22,577 nt of DNA from UBA5078 sp963977405 (GTDB lineage Bacteria; Pseudomonadota; Gammaproteobacteria; Pseudomonadales; Pseudohongiellaceae), in NCBI GenBank assembly GCA_963977405.1, contig CAXBOY010000044.1, positions 1 to 22,577 on the forward strand, in the 5' to 3' direction. A model generated the notes under the pieces. The model searched no databases. It saw only the letters and a program-made list of their open reading frames with translations, and was not told where the DNA came from. Below, piece after piece: positions 1-10,600 of this stretch (the first letter of the stretch is position 1; every line of letters starts with the position of its first letter). The position numbers and the translations under genes are program-made.

Positions 1-25
1 GCCCAGTTCGAATTCGCTCCCACAT
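1..25 (-). CDS. ispF: Start of probable ispF (2-C-methyl-D-erythritol 2,4-cyclodiphosphate synthase), cut by window edge
   Basis: Only eight codons are visible, reading MWERIRTG from an ATG at 23-25, after which the window ends. IspF proteins begin with a short segment of the type RIGxGxDVH, and the visible RIRTG fits that beginning. The ATG lies 19 bases after the ispD stop and has a purine stretch (AGGG) a few bases upstream. IspF normally follows ispD in gammaproteobacteria and catalyses a later step of the same MEP pathway. The metal-binding DxH motif would lie just outside the window, so the call rests mostly on gene order. Confidence 0.5.
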
Positions 26-44
26 ACGCCCTATGCCTCTTTGT

Positions 45-752
45 TCATAACGCTGTGGCGCTTTGCGCCTGCGCCTGCAATATCACGCCGGCCATACGCA
101 GGTCGTCGGGAAAGGTAATCTTGATATTATCGGCACCACCGCGCACCAAGCGTGGCGTATAGCCCGCCTTCTCCATTGCGGCAGCTTCGTCAGTTACGAA
201 ATCGCCTTGGGCGACAGAGTGTTCCAATACTTCGCGCAATTGGCCGTATCGAAACGCTTGCGGGGTGCTGGCCTGCCACATATCATCACGCGGCATGGTG
301 GCTACTATGTCGCCACTCTCGTTCGCCAGCTTCAAGGTGCTGCTAACTGGAACACCTAGCAAACCACCGACAGGATGGTTCTCGATCTCGCGCAGGAGCG
401 TTTCGATATCTTCGAGACGTACACAGGGTCGCACCGCATCGTGCACCAATACCCAGTCGTCGTCATTTGCTAATCCTGCCAATGCATACAAGCCATTGAG
501 CACCGACTGGCAGCGCTGCTCACCCCCACTACAAGTCATTAGGCCTTCGTGCAGAGCCACACCGTGCTGCGCCCACAGCGAGTCTTGCGGATGCAGCGCG
601 ATAACGGTTGCTCGCAAGTCGGCTAAACCAGCGAGGCGTTGTAGGGTATGGGCAATCACCGACTGACCATTGATAGTAAGGTATTGCTTGGGCATCTCGC
701 TATTCATGCGTGTCCCAATGCCTGCTGCAGGTACTATTGCCCAAATCGCCAT
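45..752 (-). CDS. ispD: IspD, 2-C-methyl-D-erythritol 4-phosphate cytidylyltransferase
   Basis: IspD joins CTP to 2-C-methyl-D-erythritol 4-phosphate to form CDP-ME in the cytosolic MEP pathway of isoprenoid synthesis. The 235-residue protein is of normal family length. It carries the nucleotide-binding loop VPAAGIGTRM at residues 7-16, followed by PKQY (21-24), with Arg15 and Lys22 as the expected catalytic pair. HDAVRPC lies near residue 104, TDEAAAME near 188 and ADNIKIT near 207, all typical of IspD. The start is the ATG at 750-752, with a weak purine-rich AGAG upstream. The gene sits 121 bases after ftsB and just before a probable ispF. Dxr, an earlier enzyme of the pathway, is encoded in the same cluster at 20312-21535. 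Confidence 0.97.
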   Translation of the reverse strand: MAIWAIVPAAGIGTRMNSEMPKQYLTINGQSVIAHTLQRLAGLADLRATVIALHPQDSLWAQHGVALHEGLMTCSGGEQRCQSVLNGLYALAGLANDDDWVLVHDAVRPCVRLEDIETLLREIENHPVGGLLGVPVSSTLKLANESGDIVATMPRDDMWQASTPQAFRYGQLREVLEHSVAQGDFVTDEAAAMEKAGYTPRLVRGGADNIKITFPDDLRMAGVILQAQAQSATAL

Positions 753-829
753 AAACCGTCTCTGTAACTGTCCACTATTAACCGTTCCCAGTCGTAAAGG
801 ACCTTCGATTGTACTAGCCTAGAAACACC

Positions 830-851
830 GATGCCGGCTTACACCGGCATC
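830..851 (-). terminator. Inverted repeat after ftsB, possible weak terminator
   Basis: The arms GATGCCGG (830-837) and CCGGCATC (844-851) form a perfect 8-bp stem with a 6-base loop in the 121-base gap between ftsB and ispD. On the minus strand the hairpin is followed by GGTGTTTC, which is only a poor U-tract, so termination may be partial. The position after the ftsB stop and before ispD suits a terminator or an mRNA-stabilising hairpin. No convincing -35/-10 pair for ispD was seen between the hairpin and the ispD start. Confidence 0.35.
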
Positions 852-873
852 TACACCTACTGAAAAAAGGTCT

Positions 874-1146
874 TTACTCGTCAACGATAATGTAGAGAGT
901 CTCGCCCTCTTTCACCATGCCAAACTCACTACGTGCACGCTCTTCGATCGCATCTTGTCCTTCCTTGAGATCGACAACCTCGCCCTCGAGCTCTTGATTG
1001 CGCTCCACTAAGCTGAGGTTCTCCACTTCCTGTTCTTGCACCTGAGCATCGAGATCACGCAGTTGCGAGAAACTGCCCTCACCAACCCACAGATTTAACT
1101 GCAGAATCAGAAACAACAGCACTAATACGCTCACAAGAACTTTCAT
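874..1146 (-). CDS. ftsB: FtsB, cell division protein (FtsQLB complex)
   Basis: FtsB is a small bitopic inner-membrane protein that joins FtsL and FtsQ in the divisome and helps activate septal peptidoglycan synthesis. I place the start at the ATG at 1144-1146, which has GGCGGGA just upstream and gives a 90-residue product. A longer frame reaches 1221 but would overlap the end of eno and add a non-conserved tail. Residues 3-21 are a hydrophobic membrane span, followed by LNLWVG. Residues about 29-62 are a heptad-like, Glu/Gln/Leu-rich coiled coil, and the conserved C-terminal pattern AIEERARSEFGMVKEGE follows. The protein is slightly shorter than the 103-residue E. coli FtsB because the tail after the conserved block is short. 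The gene lies 40 bases after eno, an arrangement common in gammaproteobacteria. Confidence 0.93.
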   Translation of the reverse strand: MKVLVSVLVLLFLILQLNLWVGEGSFSQLRDLDAQVQEQEVENLSLVERNQELEGEVVDLKEGQDAIEERARSEFGMVKEGETLYIIVDE

Positions 1147-1186
1147 AGTGATCCCGCCTAGCCCATTTGCCTGCGTGGGCACTGCG

Positions 1187-2485
1187 TTAACCGTTGATGT
1201 GATTGAATTCCTCAATACCACGATAGACAGCTTTGCTGCCCAGCTCTTCTTCTATGCGCAACAAGCGATTGTACTTGGCTACACGATCAGATCGACACAG
1301 TGAACCTGTCTTGATCTGCCCAGCACCTGTGGCCACCGCGAGATCGGCGATAGTAGTATCTTCAGTCTCACCCGAACGATGGGAGATTACCGCAGTATAG
1401 CCAGCATTCTTCGCCATACGAATGGCGTTGAGGGTCTCTGTAAGCGTGCCAATCTGATTGAACTTAATCAGGATAGAGTTGGCGATGCTCTGCTCTATGC
1501 CACGGCTTAGAATCTCCGTATTAGTCACGAATAGATCGTCACCTACCAATTGTACGCGGTCGCCGATCTTACGAGTCAATTTAGCCCAGCCATCCCAGTC
1601 ACTCTCGTCCATGCCGTCCTCAATAGAGAGAATCTTATAGTCACTAGAGAGCTTGGCGAGATAGTCGACGAAACCCGCAGAGTCATAGACTGAGTTCTCG
1701 CCCTTCAGGTGATACTTGCCGTCGCGGTAGAACTCAGAGGCGGCACAGTCCAGCGCTAAACGAATATCGCTGCCCATCTTGAGCCCTGTCTTTTCGACTG
1801 CCTCTAGGATGGCGTCCAGTGCCGCGGCATTAGAGGGCAGGTTTGGCGCGAAGCCGCCTTCGTCCCCTACTGCAGTGCTCAGGCCTTGCTTGCTCAGCAC
1901 AGACTTGAGGCTGTGGAATATCTCAGCGCCATAGCGAAGCGCCTCAGAGAAACTTGGGGCTCCAACAGGCTGCACCATGAACTCTTGGATATCGACGTTA
2001 TTGTCTGCATGCTCACCACCATTGATGATGTTCATCATTGGCACTGGCAGGGAGAAAGTACCCGCACCGCCATTGAGTTTGGCGATATGCGCGTACAGGG
2101 GAATCTTGCTCTGGATTGCAGCGGCCTTCGCTGCCGCGAGTGACACCGCAAGGATTGCGTTGGCGCCAAGGCTCGCTTTATTTGGCGTGCCGTCTAGATC
2201 GATCATGACCTTGTCTAGGGCTTCTTGATCTAGTGCATCGTGACCTAACAAAGCCTCACGAATCGAGGTATTCACGTTATTAACAGCCGTGAGCACGCCT
2301 TTGCCTAGATAGCGTTTCGGGTCCTTGTCGCGAAGCTCCAAAGCTTCGCGTGAACCGGTCGATGCACCGGAGGGCGCACAGGCCGTACCTACGACACCAG
2401 AGGCTAATGTAACGTCCGCCTCGATGGTAGGATTACCACGAGAATCGAGAATCTCCCGTGCTTTTATGTTCTTAATCTCTGCCAT
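1187..2485 (-). CDS. eno: Eno, enolase (phosphopyruvate hydratase)
   Basis: Enolase converts 2-phosphoglycerate to phosphoenolpyruvate in glycolysis; in many proteobacteria it is also part of the RNase E degradosome. The 432-residue protein matches the family length. Visible hallmarks are ILDSRGNPT at 12-20, GGEHADNNVDIQEFM at 156-170, the catalytic Glu209 in GDEGG, magnesium ligands Asp246, Glu289 and Asp316, the catalytic Lys341 in LIKFNQIGTLTE, and SHRSGETED at 368-376. The ATG at 2483-2485 is preceded at good spacing by an AGGA ribosome-binding site. The gene follows kdsA after 46 bases. Its product PEP is also a substrate of KdsA, the enzyme encoded directly upstream. Confidence 0.99.
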   Translation of the reverse strand: MAEIKNIKAREILDSRGNPTIEADVTLASGVVGTACAPSGASTGSREALELRDKDPKRYLGKGVLTAVNNVNTSIREALLGHDALDQEALDKVMIDLDGTPNKASLGANAILAVSLAAAKAAAIQSKIPLYAHIAKLNGGAGTFSLPVPMMNIINGGEHADNNVDIQEFMVQPVGAPSFSEALRYGAEIFHSLKSVLSKQGLSTAVGDEGGFAPNLPSNAAALDAILEAVEKTGLKMGSDIRLALDCAASEFYRDGKYHLKGENSVYDSAGFVDYLAKLSSDYKILSIEDGMDESDWDGWAKLTRKIGDRVQLVGDDLFVTNTEILSRGIEQSIANSILIKFNQIGTLTETLNAIRMAKNAGYTAVISHRSGETEDTTIADLAVATGAGQIKTGSLCRSDRVAKYNRLLRIEEELGSKAVYRGIEEFNHING

Positions 2486-2531
2486 GATAGTTTCCTATTC
2501 TCTCCAATCAAAGTTTGTCTAATTTTTAATA

Positions 2532-3380
2532 TCAAGCCGTATCGATCTCTGGGAAGCTCTTCACCAAATCATCGATCGCCTTCATTTGTATCAAAAACTC
2601 CTCGAGCTTAGCCAAAGGTAAGGCACATGGACCATCACATTTTGCTTTCTCTGGCTCGGGGTGGGCTTCGATAAATAAACCTGCAATTCCCTGACTCATG
2701 CCCGCACGAGCTAATGTGGTTACATCGGCCCTTCGGCCATCCGCGCTCGCAGCTAAACCACCCGGTTTCTGCAGCGAATGAGTGACATCAAACACTAGTG
2801 GATAAGCGAATTTCTTCATTACCGAGAAACCCAGCATGTCCACAACGAGGTTGTTATAACCGAAGCTCGACCCGCGCTCGCAGAGCATCAAGCGCTCGTT
2901 GCCAGCCTCTTCGAATTTACTGAGGATATGCTGCATCTCTTGCGGGGCTAAGAATTGTGCTTTCTTAATATTAATCGCAGCCTTGGTCTTTGCCATGGCG
3001 ACGACTAGATCTGTTTGCCGTGATAGGAACGCAGGTAGCTGAATGATATCGGCCACCTCACTCGCTGGTGCCGCCTGCCAAGGTTCATGAACATCCGTGA
3101 TGATCGGCACACCGAAGCGGGATTTGATCGACGCCAGAATTGCGAGTCCCTTGTCTAAGCCTGGGCCGCGATAGGAGTGCACGGACGAGCGATTGGCTTT
3201 GTCGAAGGAGGCCTTAAAGACATAAGGTATGCCGAGTTTACGCGTAAGCGTCACAAAGTGCTCGGCAACCTCAAGCGCGAGCGCCTCGGACTCCAACACA
3301 TTCATGCCCCCCATTAGAACAAAGGGACGTGAGTTGGAGAGCGCCACGCTGCCTACCGTGATGGTCTTATCTTGAGTCAT
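2532..3380 (-). CDS. kdsA: KdsA, 3-deoxy-D-manno-octulosonate 8-phosphate synthase
   Basis: KdsA condenses phosphoenolpyruvate with arabinose 5-phosphate to make KDO-8-phosphate, the precursor of the inner-core sugar of lipopolysaccharide. The motifs GGMNVLES, FKASFDKANRSS, TDVHEP, QLPAFLSRQTDL, CERGSSFGYNN and VFDVTHSLQ appear in family order. Asn27 in GGMN is the residue that marks the metal-independent class (Asn26 in E. coli); metal-dependent forms have Cys there. I chose the ATG at 3378-3380 (282 residues) because it aligns with the E. coli start. A GTG two codons upstream (3384-3386) has better spacing from the AGAGAG ribosome-binding site and could be the real start. The gene lies 18 bases after pyrG and 46 before eno. 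Confidence 0.98.
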   Translation of the reverse strand: MTQDKTITVGSVALSNSRPFVLMGGMNVLESEALALEVAEHFVTLTRKLGIPYVFKASFDKANRSSVHSYRGPGLDKGLAILASIKSRFGVPIITDVHEPWQAAPASEVADIIQLPAFLSRQTDLVVAMAKTKAAINIKKAQFLAPQEMQHILSKFEEAGNERLMLCERGSSFGYNNLVVDMLGFSVMKKFAYPLVFDVTHSLQKPGGLAASADGRRADVTTLARAGMSQGIAGLFIEAHPEPEKAKCDGPCALPLAKLEEFLIQMKAIDDLVKSFPEIDTA

Positions 3381-3398
3381 TGTCACTGTGTGCTCTCT

Positions 3399-5051
<1,653 letters not shown>

Positions 5052-5250
5052 TAACGCCCCATCCAGAGTATATAAGAGAAATTCAGCTAGAAAATGGGTA
5101 CTTGTGGTTGAGATTACGCGCCGTGAAATGGCTTTAATAAAGGGCCAAAACGCGAAAACTTATCAAATGAAACAAGCACCTACAGATGGGATTACAGACT
5201 ACCAGAAGCACCGCCCGACCACAACGCAAAATTGCCTGAGGATGCCTCTA
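5052..5250. other. 199-base intergenic gap between tilS and pyrG
   Basis: This is the longest non-coding gap in the window. It is relatively A+T-rich in its pyrG-proximal half. Near the tilS stop there is a tiny palindrome (GAGG-CAT-CCTC on the minus strand) without a U-tract. TTGATA and TATTAA hexamers are present in the middle, but their spacing of about 21 bases is too wide for a standard sigma-70 promoter. The gap likely holds the pyrG promoter and leader. No RNA gene or conserved small ORF is evident; the plus-strand frame that crosses it looks like a chance reading. Confidence 0.4.
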
Positions 5251-6621
5251 TCAACGCTGGGGAGCGGCATCCGGTGGCACCCAAATGACCTGCCAACCAT
5301 GCTCGTTTGTTCCCGCTTGCCAGCCTTCACAGACCCCAACGCCGGGAATACAGACTAGCTCTTCATCGCAATACAACAAAGGCACGCGGTCACGAAGCCA
5401 AGGGGCGATATTCGCATCCTGCAAAATCTTCTTCAAAGTACGTGTACGCCGCCCCTGCAATTTGCAGGTCTCGCCGCCATGACGGTAACGTAGCTTTAGC
5501 ACTACATCGCCGTCGACGCGCAGGCCCGACCCTTCCGTTGCCAAGCTGTAGATCAAGCCATTGTCTTTCAGGTGCAGCATATTCTTGGGCTGCCAATCCA
5601 CCGGGATTAGGCTAGCGATATTCTCAATGACTCTTTGTAGGTAAAGATTCTGCCTGTAGCGACGCAGCACCACGCTGGCTCCATTTGCATGCCAACGGAT
5701 CTCGGGTTGCGTACCTAGGGCGGCAGGTATCAACTCTTCAACGATATGGGTAAGGACATTCCATCCAGGGTCGGGAGCACCAGCCAAGTTCAGCCAATAG
5801 CGTAGCGTGTTGCGCTGCCTTGCCTGACTAAGGGCTTGTAGCTTCTTCGCGTTGATAACGGTAGGAACAGGACACTTCGCCTCTTCGAAATCGATGGCCG
5901 CTAAATCGTCCAGAAGGATATCGGCCTCGGCACAAAGCTGCGCACTACGCTGCCAAGACTCACGATATGCGGGCCAACGCTCTTCGATCTTAGGCAGCAG
6001 ATCATGGCGGCAGAAATTGCGGTCGAAAGCCGTATCTTCGTTACTCTCGTCATCCACCCATGCAAGCAATTCGCGTTCGGCATAGGCACGCAACTCTGCC
6101 TGTGGTACCTCGAGCAATGGACGAAAGAGCATCGCCCTGCCCAATGGCCTGCGCTTAGGAATTGCTGCGAGGCCGCGGGGGCCGGCACCACGCAGACTGC
6201 GCAATAAAAAAGTTTCGGCCTGATCGTCGAGGTGATGGGCCATTACGATGCATTCGTCTGCCTCCAGTTGCCGCTCGAACACCCCATAGCGCAAGTCCCT
6301 GGCCTGACTCTCGAGGTTAGCTAATGCCTCCGGATCTAACTTAACTCGCTCCACATGCAGCGCAATGCCTAAATGGGCACATTGCTGCTCGCATAGCCGC
6401 TGCCACTGGTTGGCATTTGGGCTAAGGCCGTGGTTCACGTGAATAGCGCGAAGAGAAAATAGAGGGATATCGCCTTGGGCATGACCCGCGAGGGTCAAAG
6501 CATGATGCATGGCGTGGAGGAGTACAGTGGAGTCTAAGCCGCCGCTATAGGCAACCGCGAAGCGACTGCCGGGGGTAAACCCGGTCAGTTGCTCCAGCAA
6601 AGTTTCGGCGGTAAAGGCCAT
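5251..6621 (-). CDS. tilS: TilS, tRNA(Ile)-lysidine synthetase
   Basis: TilS uses ATP and lysine to turn C34 of the CAU anticodon of tRNA-Ile2 into lysidine, so that AUA codons are read as isoleucine. The N-terminal PP-loop ATPase motif YSGGLDS lies at residues 25-31, followed by HVNHGLS near 82, MAHHLDDQAET near 151 and the family block RSLRGAGPRGLAAIPKRRP. The C-terminal region carries the TilS substrate-binding domain (LRYRHGGETCKL, RRTRTLKKILQD, PWLRDRVPLLYC). At 456 residues it is slightly longer than the 432 of E. coli. The ATG starts four bases after the accA stop and lacks a clear Shine-Dalgarno sequence, which suggests translational coupling to accA. Confidence 0.97.
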   Translation of the reverse strand: MAFTAETLLEQLTGFTPGSRFAVAYSGGLDSTVLLHAMHHALTLAGHAQGDIPLFSLRAIHVNHGLSPNANQWQRLCEQQCAHLGIALHVERVKLDPEALANLESQARDLRYGVFERQLEADECIVMAHHLDDQAETFLLRSLRGAGPRGLAAIPKRRPLGRAMLFRPLLEVPQAELRAYAERELLAWVDDESNEDTAFDRNFCRHDLLPKIEERWPAYRESWQRSAQLCAEADILLDDLAAIDFEEAKCPVPTVINAKKLQALSQARQRNTLRYWLNLAGAPDPGWNVLTHIVEELIPAALGTQPEIRWHANGASVVLRRYRQNLYLQRVIENIASLIPVDWQPKNMLHLKDNGLIYSLATEGSGLRVDGDVVLKLRYRHGGETCKLQGRRTRTLKKILQDANIAPWLRDRVPLLYCDEELVCIPGVGVCEGWQAGTNEHGWQVIWVPPDAAPQR

Positions 6622-6625
6622 GTTG

Positions 6626-7579
6626 TCAGTTGGAGATGCCGTAGCCCATCAAACGCTGATAACGGCGCTCAATTAGCTGATCGACGTCCATGCCGCTGAG
6701 TCGATCAACCTGCTCGATAAGAGCCGCTTTAATATTGGCGGACACCCCCGGTACGTCGCGATGTGCGCCACCGCGAGGCTCTGCAATAGTGCTGTCGACG
6801 ATGCCAAGCTCTTCTAGACGCTTAGAGGTAACCCCCATAGCCTCTGCCGCAGCAGAAGCATATTCGGCCGACTTCCACAGGATCGTGGCACAGCCCTCGG
6901 GAGTAATGACCGTATAGGTGGAATACTCGAGCATGTTCAGGTGATCGGCGATGCCGATCGCGATAGCGCCACCTGAGTTCGCCTCACCCGTTACCGTCGC
7001 AATGAGGGGGGTACGCACCATAGACATCATGGCCATGTTCTCGGCAATAGCCTCGTTGATGCCACGCTCTTCCGCGTCGATACCAGGGTAGGCACCGGGC
7101 GTATCGATAAAGGTAAGAACCGGCAATTTGAAGCGCTCGGCCATGGCGATCAGGCGACGGGCTTTGCGATAACCTTCGGGACGGGGCATACCGAAATTAT
7201 GGCGCACCTTCTCCTTAGTACCGCGGCCCTTCTGATGCCCGATCACCATGACCGGACGGCCATCCAAACGGGCAACGCCGCCGATAAGGGCTAGATCGTC
7301 TGCGAAAAGACGGTCACCGTGCAGCTCATCGAAATCTGTAAAAATGTGGGAGATATAGTCCAGTGTATAGGGACGCAGTGGGTGGCGCGCCACTTGCGAT
7401 ATCTGCCATGGGCTCAGAGAAGCATAGATTTTCTCTGTTAGCTTAGTGTTTTTTTCCTGTAACTTCTGAATCTCATCGGTGATATTGAGCTTGTTATCGG
7501 TGCCGACCAAGCGTAATTCGTTGATCTTCACTTCCAAGTCGGCGATGGGCTGTTCGAAGTCTAGGTAATTCGGATTCAT
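6626..7579 (-). CDS. accA: AccA, acetyl-CoA carboxylase carboxyltransferase subunit alpha
   Basis: AccA pairs with AccD (not in this window) to transfer the carboxyl group from biotin to acetyl-CoA, the committed step of fatty acid synthesis. I start the gene at the ATG at 7577-7579, which has AAGAGAA upstream. The product begins MNPNYLDFEQPI, as in E. coli, and is 317 residues long. Family blocks are RHPLRPYTLDYI, GGVARLDGRPVMVIGHQKGR, RNFGMPRPEGYRKA (here HNFGMPRPEG), FIDTPGAYPG, GEANSGGAIAIG and PEGCATILWKSA. An in-frame ATG at 7616-7618 is rejected because it falls inside a candidate -10 element. The gene is 106 bases after dnaE and directly before tilS. Confidence 0.98.
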   Translation of the reverse strand: MNPNYLDFEQPIADLEVKINELRLVGTDNKLNITDEIQKLQEKNTKLTEKIYASLSPWQISQVARHPLRPYTLDYISHIFTDFDELHGDRLFADDLALIGGVARLDGRPVMVIGHQKGRGTKEKVRHNFGMPRPEGYRKARRLIAMAERFKLPVLTFIDTPGAYPGIDAEERGINEAIAENMAMMSMVRTPLIATVTGEANSGGAIAIGIADHLNMLEYSTYTVITPEGCATILWKSAEYASAAAEAMGVTSKRLEELGIVDSTIAEPRGGAHRDVPGVSANIKAALIEQVDRLSGMDVDQLIERRYQRLMGYGISN

Positions 7580-7616
7580 AGTTTCTCTTATCCCGGTAAT
7601 GTCTTTGCTTACCCGC

Positions 7617-7625
7617 ATGATAGCA
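7617..7625 (-). promoter_or_regulatory. Candidate extended -10 promoter for accA-tilS
   Basis: On the minus strand the 9-mer TGCTATCAT reads as an extended -10 element: the TGn motif is followed by TATCAT, one mismatch from TATAAT. It lies in the 106-base gap between dnaE and accA. Transcription would begin near 7610, leaving a leader of about 30 bases that includes the AAGAGAA ribosome-binding site of accA. No good -35 hexamer is seen 16-18 bases upstream, which is acceptable for extended -10 promoters but leaves the call unproven. Confidence 0.4.
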
Positions 7626-7685
7626 AATGCCGGTCACTTTAGGCGACAGGCACGAGCGCCGCGTGATAACGGCGACGGGGCCTAC

Positions 7686-10600
7686 CTATTGTTGATAATT
7701 AAGGCGCACGCGCGCGCGCCCAAACTCTTCCTGTAAACGCTGTAATAAGCCCTGTGAGGGCAATACCGACCACTGCTCGCCTAATTGCACACAGCCCTTA
7801 CTACCGCGGCGTTCGTAATAGATTCGTACTGGGCAGGCGCTCTGGGTCTGGGCTAGGCTTGATGGCGTTCGGGTCTTGCCCTCGCGCTCCGGTGGGCTCT
7901 GCACTGGCGCCACATCCGTATCCACGGGCGCAGGCCTGTGGGCCTCCAGAATCCGCGTCAGGGTCTGCGTGAAATCTGGCATGAGATAGTCGCTATGCAG
8001 GTGTAGCTCTAAGCCCTTAGCGAACAGGGCTCGTGCCTGATCGAGGCCGACAATATGCTTAGTGCGGCCGCGCATAGCACCGCTGTAGTCGTCGACGCTT
8101 ACAAAGCAATCGATCACGAGGATGCTGTCTTTCTGCAGCAGATCGCGGAATTGCTCGTATTCACGCCCAAACACCGACACCTCTAGACGCGCGCTACGGT
8201 CATCTAGGACAACGAAGGCAATAGTGTCGCCGCGCTTGCTCTTCATTGTGCGGGTGGAGACCACTAGTCCCGCTACCAGCTGACTCTCTCGCTCCGGCTT
8301 AAGATTGGCGAGGCGATCACGGGTCATGCGTCCAATCTCTGGCAGGAACTCATCGATCGGATGCCCACTCAGATAAAGCCCTAAGGTCTCACGCTCGTTT
8401 GCTAAGCGCTGCTGCTCGCTCCAGGGCCGAGCTCTGGTCTGCAGACCGCTGCCCGCGCTCGTAGGCACGGTGGCTGGGGAAATCTCGCCGAACATATCCT
8501 GCACGCCAATCGCCTCGTTGCGACTACTTTGCTCAGCGGCTTTTGTGGTCTCGGCGATCGCAGCAAACAAGCTTGCCCGCGCCTGGTCTTTACTACCACT
8601 TTGCAAACTGTCTAGCGCACCTGCCTTAATCAAGGCTTCCAGTGTGCGTTTGTTGACACTTCTGGCATCCACGCGCTGACAGAAATCCAGTAGGGAGACG
8701 AATTTGCCGCCGGCCTTGCGCGCTGCGATTATGCTGGCGACGGGGCCCTCTCCTAAGCCTTTAATAGCGCCTAAACCATAGACGATCTCGCGATTGACGT
8801 TGACGGTGAAATTAAACTCGCCCAAATTTACATCGGGTACAACTAGAGGCAGCTTCATCTGCCGACATTCTTCGATCAGAGTTACTACCTTATCGGTGTT
8901 CTGCATATCGGCAGAGAGGACCGCGGCCATGAAGTAGGCAGGATAGTGTTCCTTGAGCCAAGCCGTCTGATAAGAGACCAATGCATAGGCTGCCGAGTGC
9001 GACTTGTTAAAGCCGTAACCCGCAAACTTCTCCATCAGGTCAAAGATTGAGCCGGCCTGTTTGGGATCGATACCGCGCGTCGCTGCACCTTCCATGAACA
9101 AGTCGCGTTGTTTCGCCATCTCCTCGGGCTTCTTCTTGCCCATCGCGCGGCGCAACATGTCCGCGCCGCCGAGGCTATAGCTGGCCAAGACTTGGGCGAT
9201 CTGCATTACCTGCTCTTGATAGAGAATGACACCGTAGGTATTGGACAGTACTGGCTCCAACTCGGGATGGGGATAGTCCACATCCGCGCGGCCATGCTTA
9301 CGATTAATAAAATCGTCGACCATGCCCGATTGCAAAGGCCCAGGACGGAACAAGGCCACGAGGGCGATAATGTCTTCGAAACGGCTAGGCAATAGGCGCT
9401 TAATTAGGTCCTTCATGCCGCGGGATTCTAGCTGGAACACCGCTGTAGTCTCGCCTCGCTGCAACAAGTCGTAGACCTTCCTGTCGTCTAATGGGATCTC
9501 GGTAATGTCTAGCGTCGAAGAACCATCGGCAAACTCTTGGGCGTTAATCATTTTTATCGCCCAGTCAATAATCGTGAGTGTGCGCAAGCCAAGGAAGTCG
9601 AACTTCACTAAGCCCGCAGTTTCCACGTCGTTTTTATCGAACTGGGTGACCAAGCCTTCTCCATTCTCGTCACAGTAAAGTGGCGAAAAATCGGTAAGCT
9701 TGGTGGGGGCGATCACCACGCCACCGGCATGTTTACCTACATTTCGAGTGATGCCCTCTAGCTTAAAGGCCATCTCCATGATCTCTTGGGCATCCTCATC
9801 GCCATCGATAAACTCTTGTAGCGCAGGTTCTTGCTCCAAGGCTTTGGTGAGTGTCATGCCCGGCTCGAAGGGGATCAACTTAGAGAGTTTATCGGCGAGA
9901 CCATAGGACTTGCCCTGCACACGCGCCACGTCGCGTACTACCGCTTTCGCCGCCATGGTGCCAAATGTAATGATTTGCGAGACGGCCTCTTTACCATAGA
10001 GATCTGCCACGTGCGCGATCACCCTATCGCGACCGTCCATACAGAAGTCGACGTCGAAGTCGGGCATCGATACTCGCTCGGGGTTAAGGAAACGCTCGAA
10101 TAGCAAGTCGTAGCGCAGCGGATCCAAGTCCGTGATTCCTAGCGCGTAAGCGACAATGGAGCCGGCACCCGAGCCACGCCCTGGGCCCACCGGAATATCG
10201 TTATCCTTTGCCCATTGAATAAACTCCATCACGATCAAGAAATAGCCGGGAAAGCCCATCTGATTGATGACGTTTAACTCAAAATCGAGGCGCTCGTAAT
10301 AGGGCTTAATCTTCAGCGCCAACTCGTCGGACTCGGGAGTTAACTTAGCGAAAATCTTCTTAAGACGCTTGTTCAAACCCTCTTTACTGATCTCGAGGAA
10401 GAATTCTTCAACGGTGTAATTCTCTGGTATCGGGTAGTTCGGCAGATAGGGCTTGCCGAGTTCTAGATCGAGGTTGCAACACATCGCGATGGCCCGCGTG
10501 TTCGCTATCGCCTCGGGTAGGTCGCTAAACAACTCTTCCATCTCAGCGGCGGAGCGCAGGTACTGTTGCTCCGTATAGTTATGGGATCGACGCGGATCGT

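Noticed and set aside
1147..1221. Longer N-terminus for ftsB
   Set aside because: It would overlap the end of eno, adds 25 non-conserved residues before the membrane span, and the internal ATG has the better ribosome-binding site.
5067..5072. TATACT hexamer on the minus strand just before pyrG, resembling a -10 box
   Set aside because: A transcript from it would begin within or after the pyrG ribosome-binding site, and no -35 element lies 16-18 bases upstream.
7645..7680. GC-rich dyad (CGCCG and CGGCG arms) after dnaE as a terminator
   Set aside because: The stem is only five pairs with an 8-base loop and no U-tract on the minus strand.
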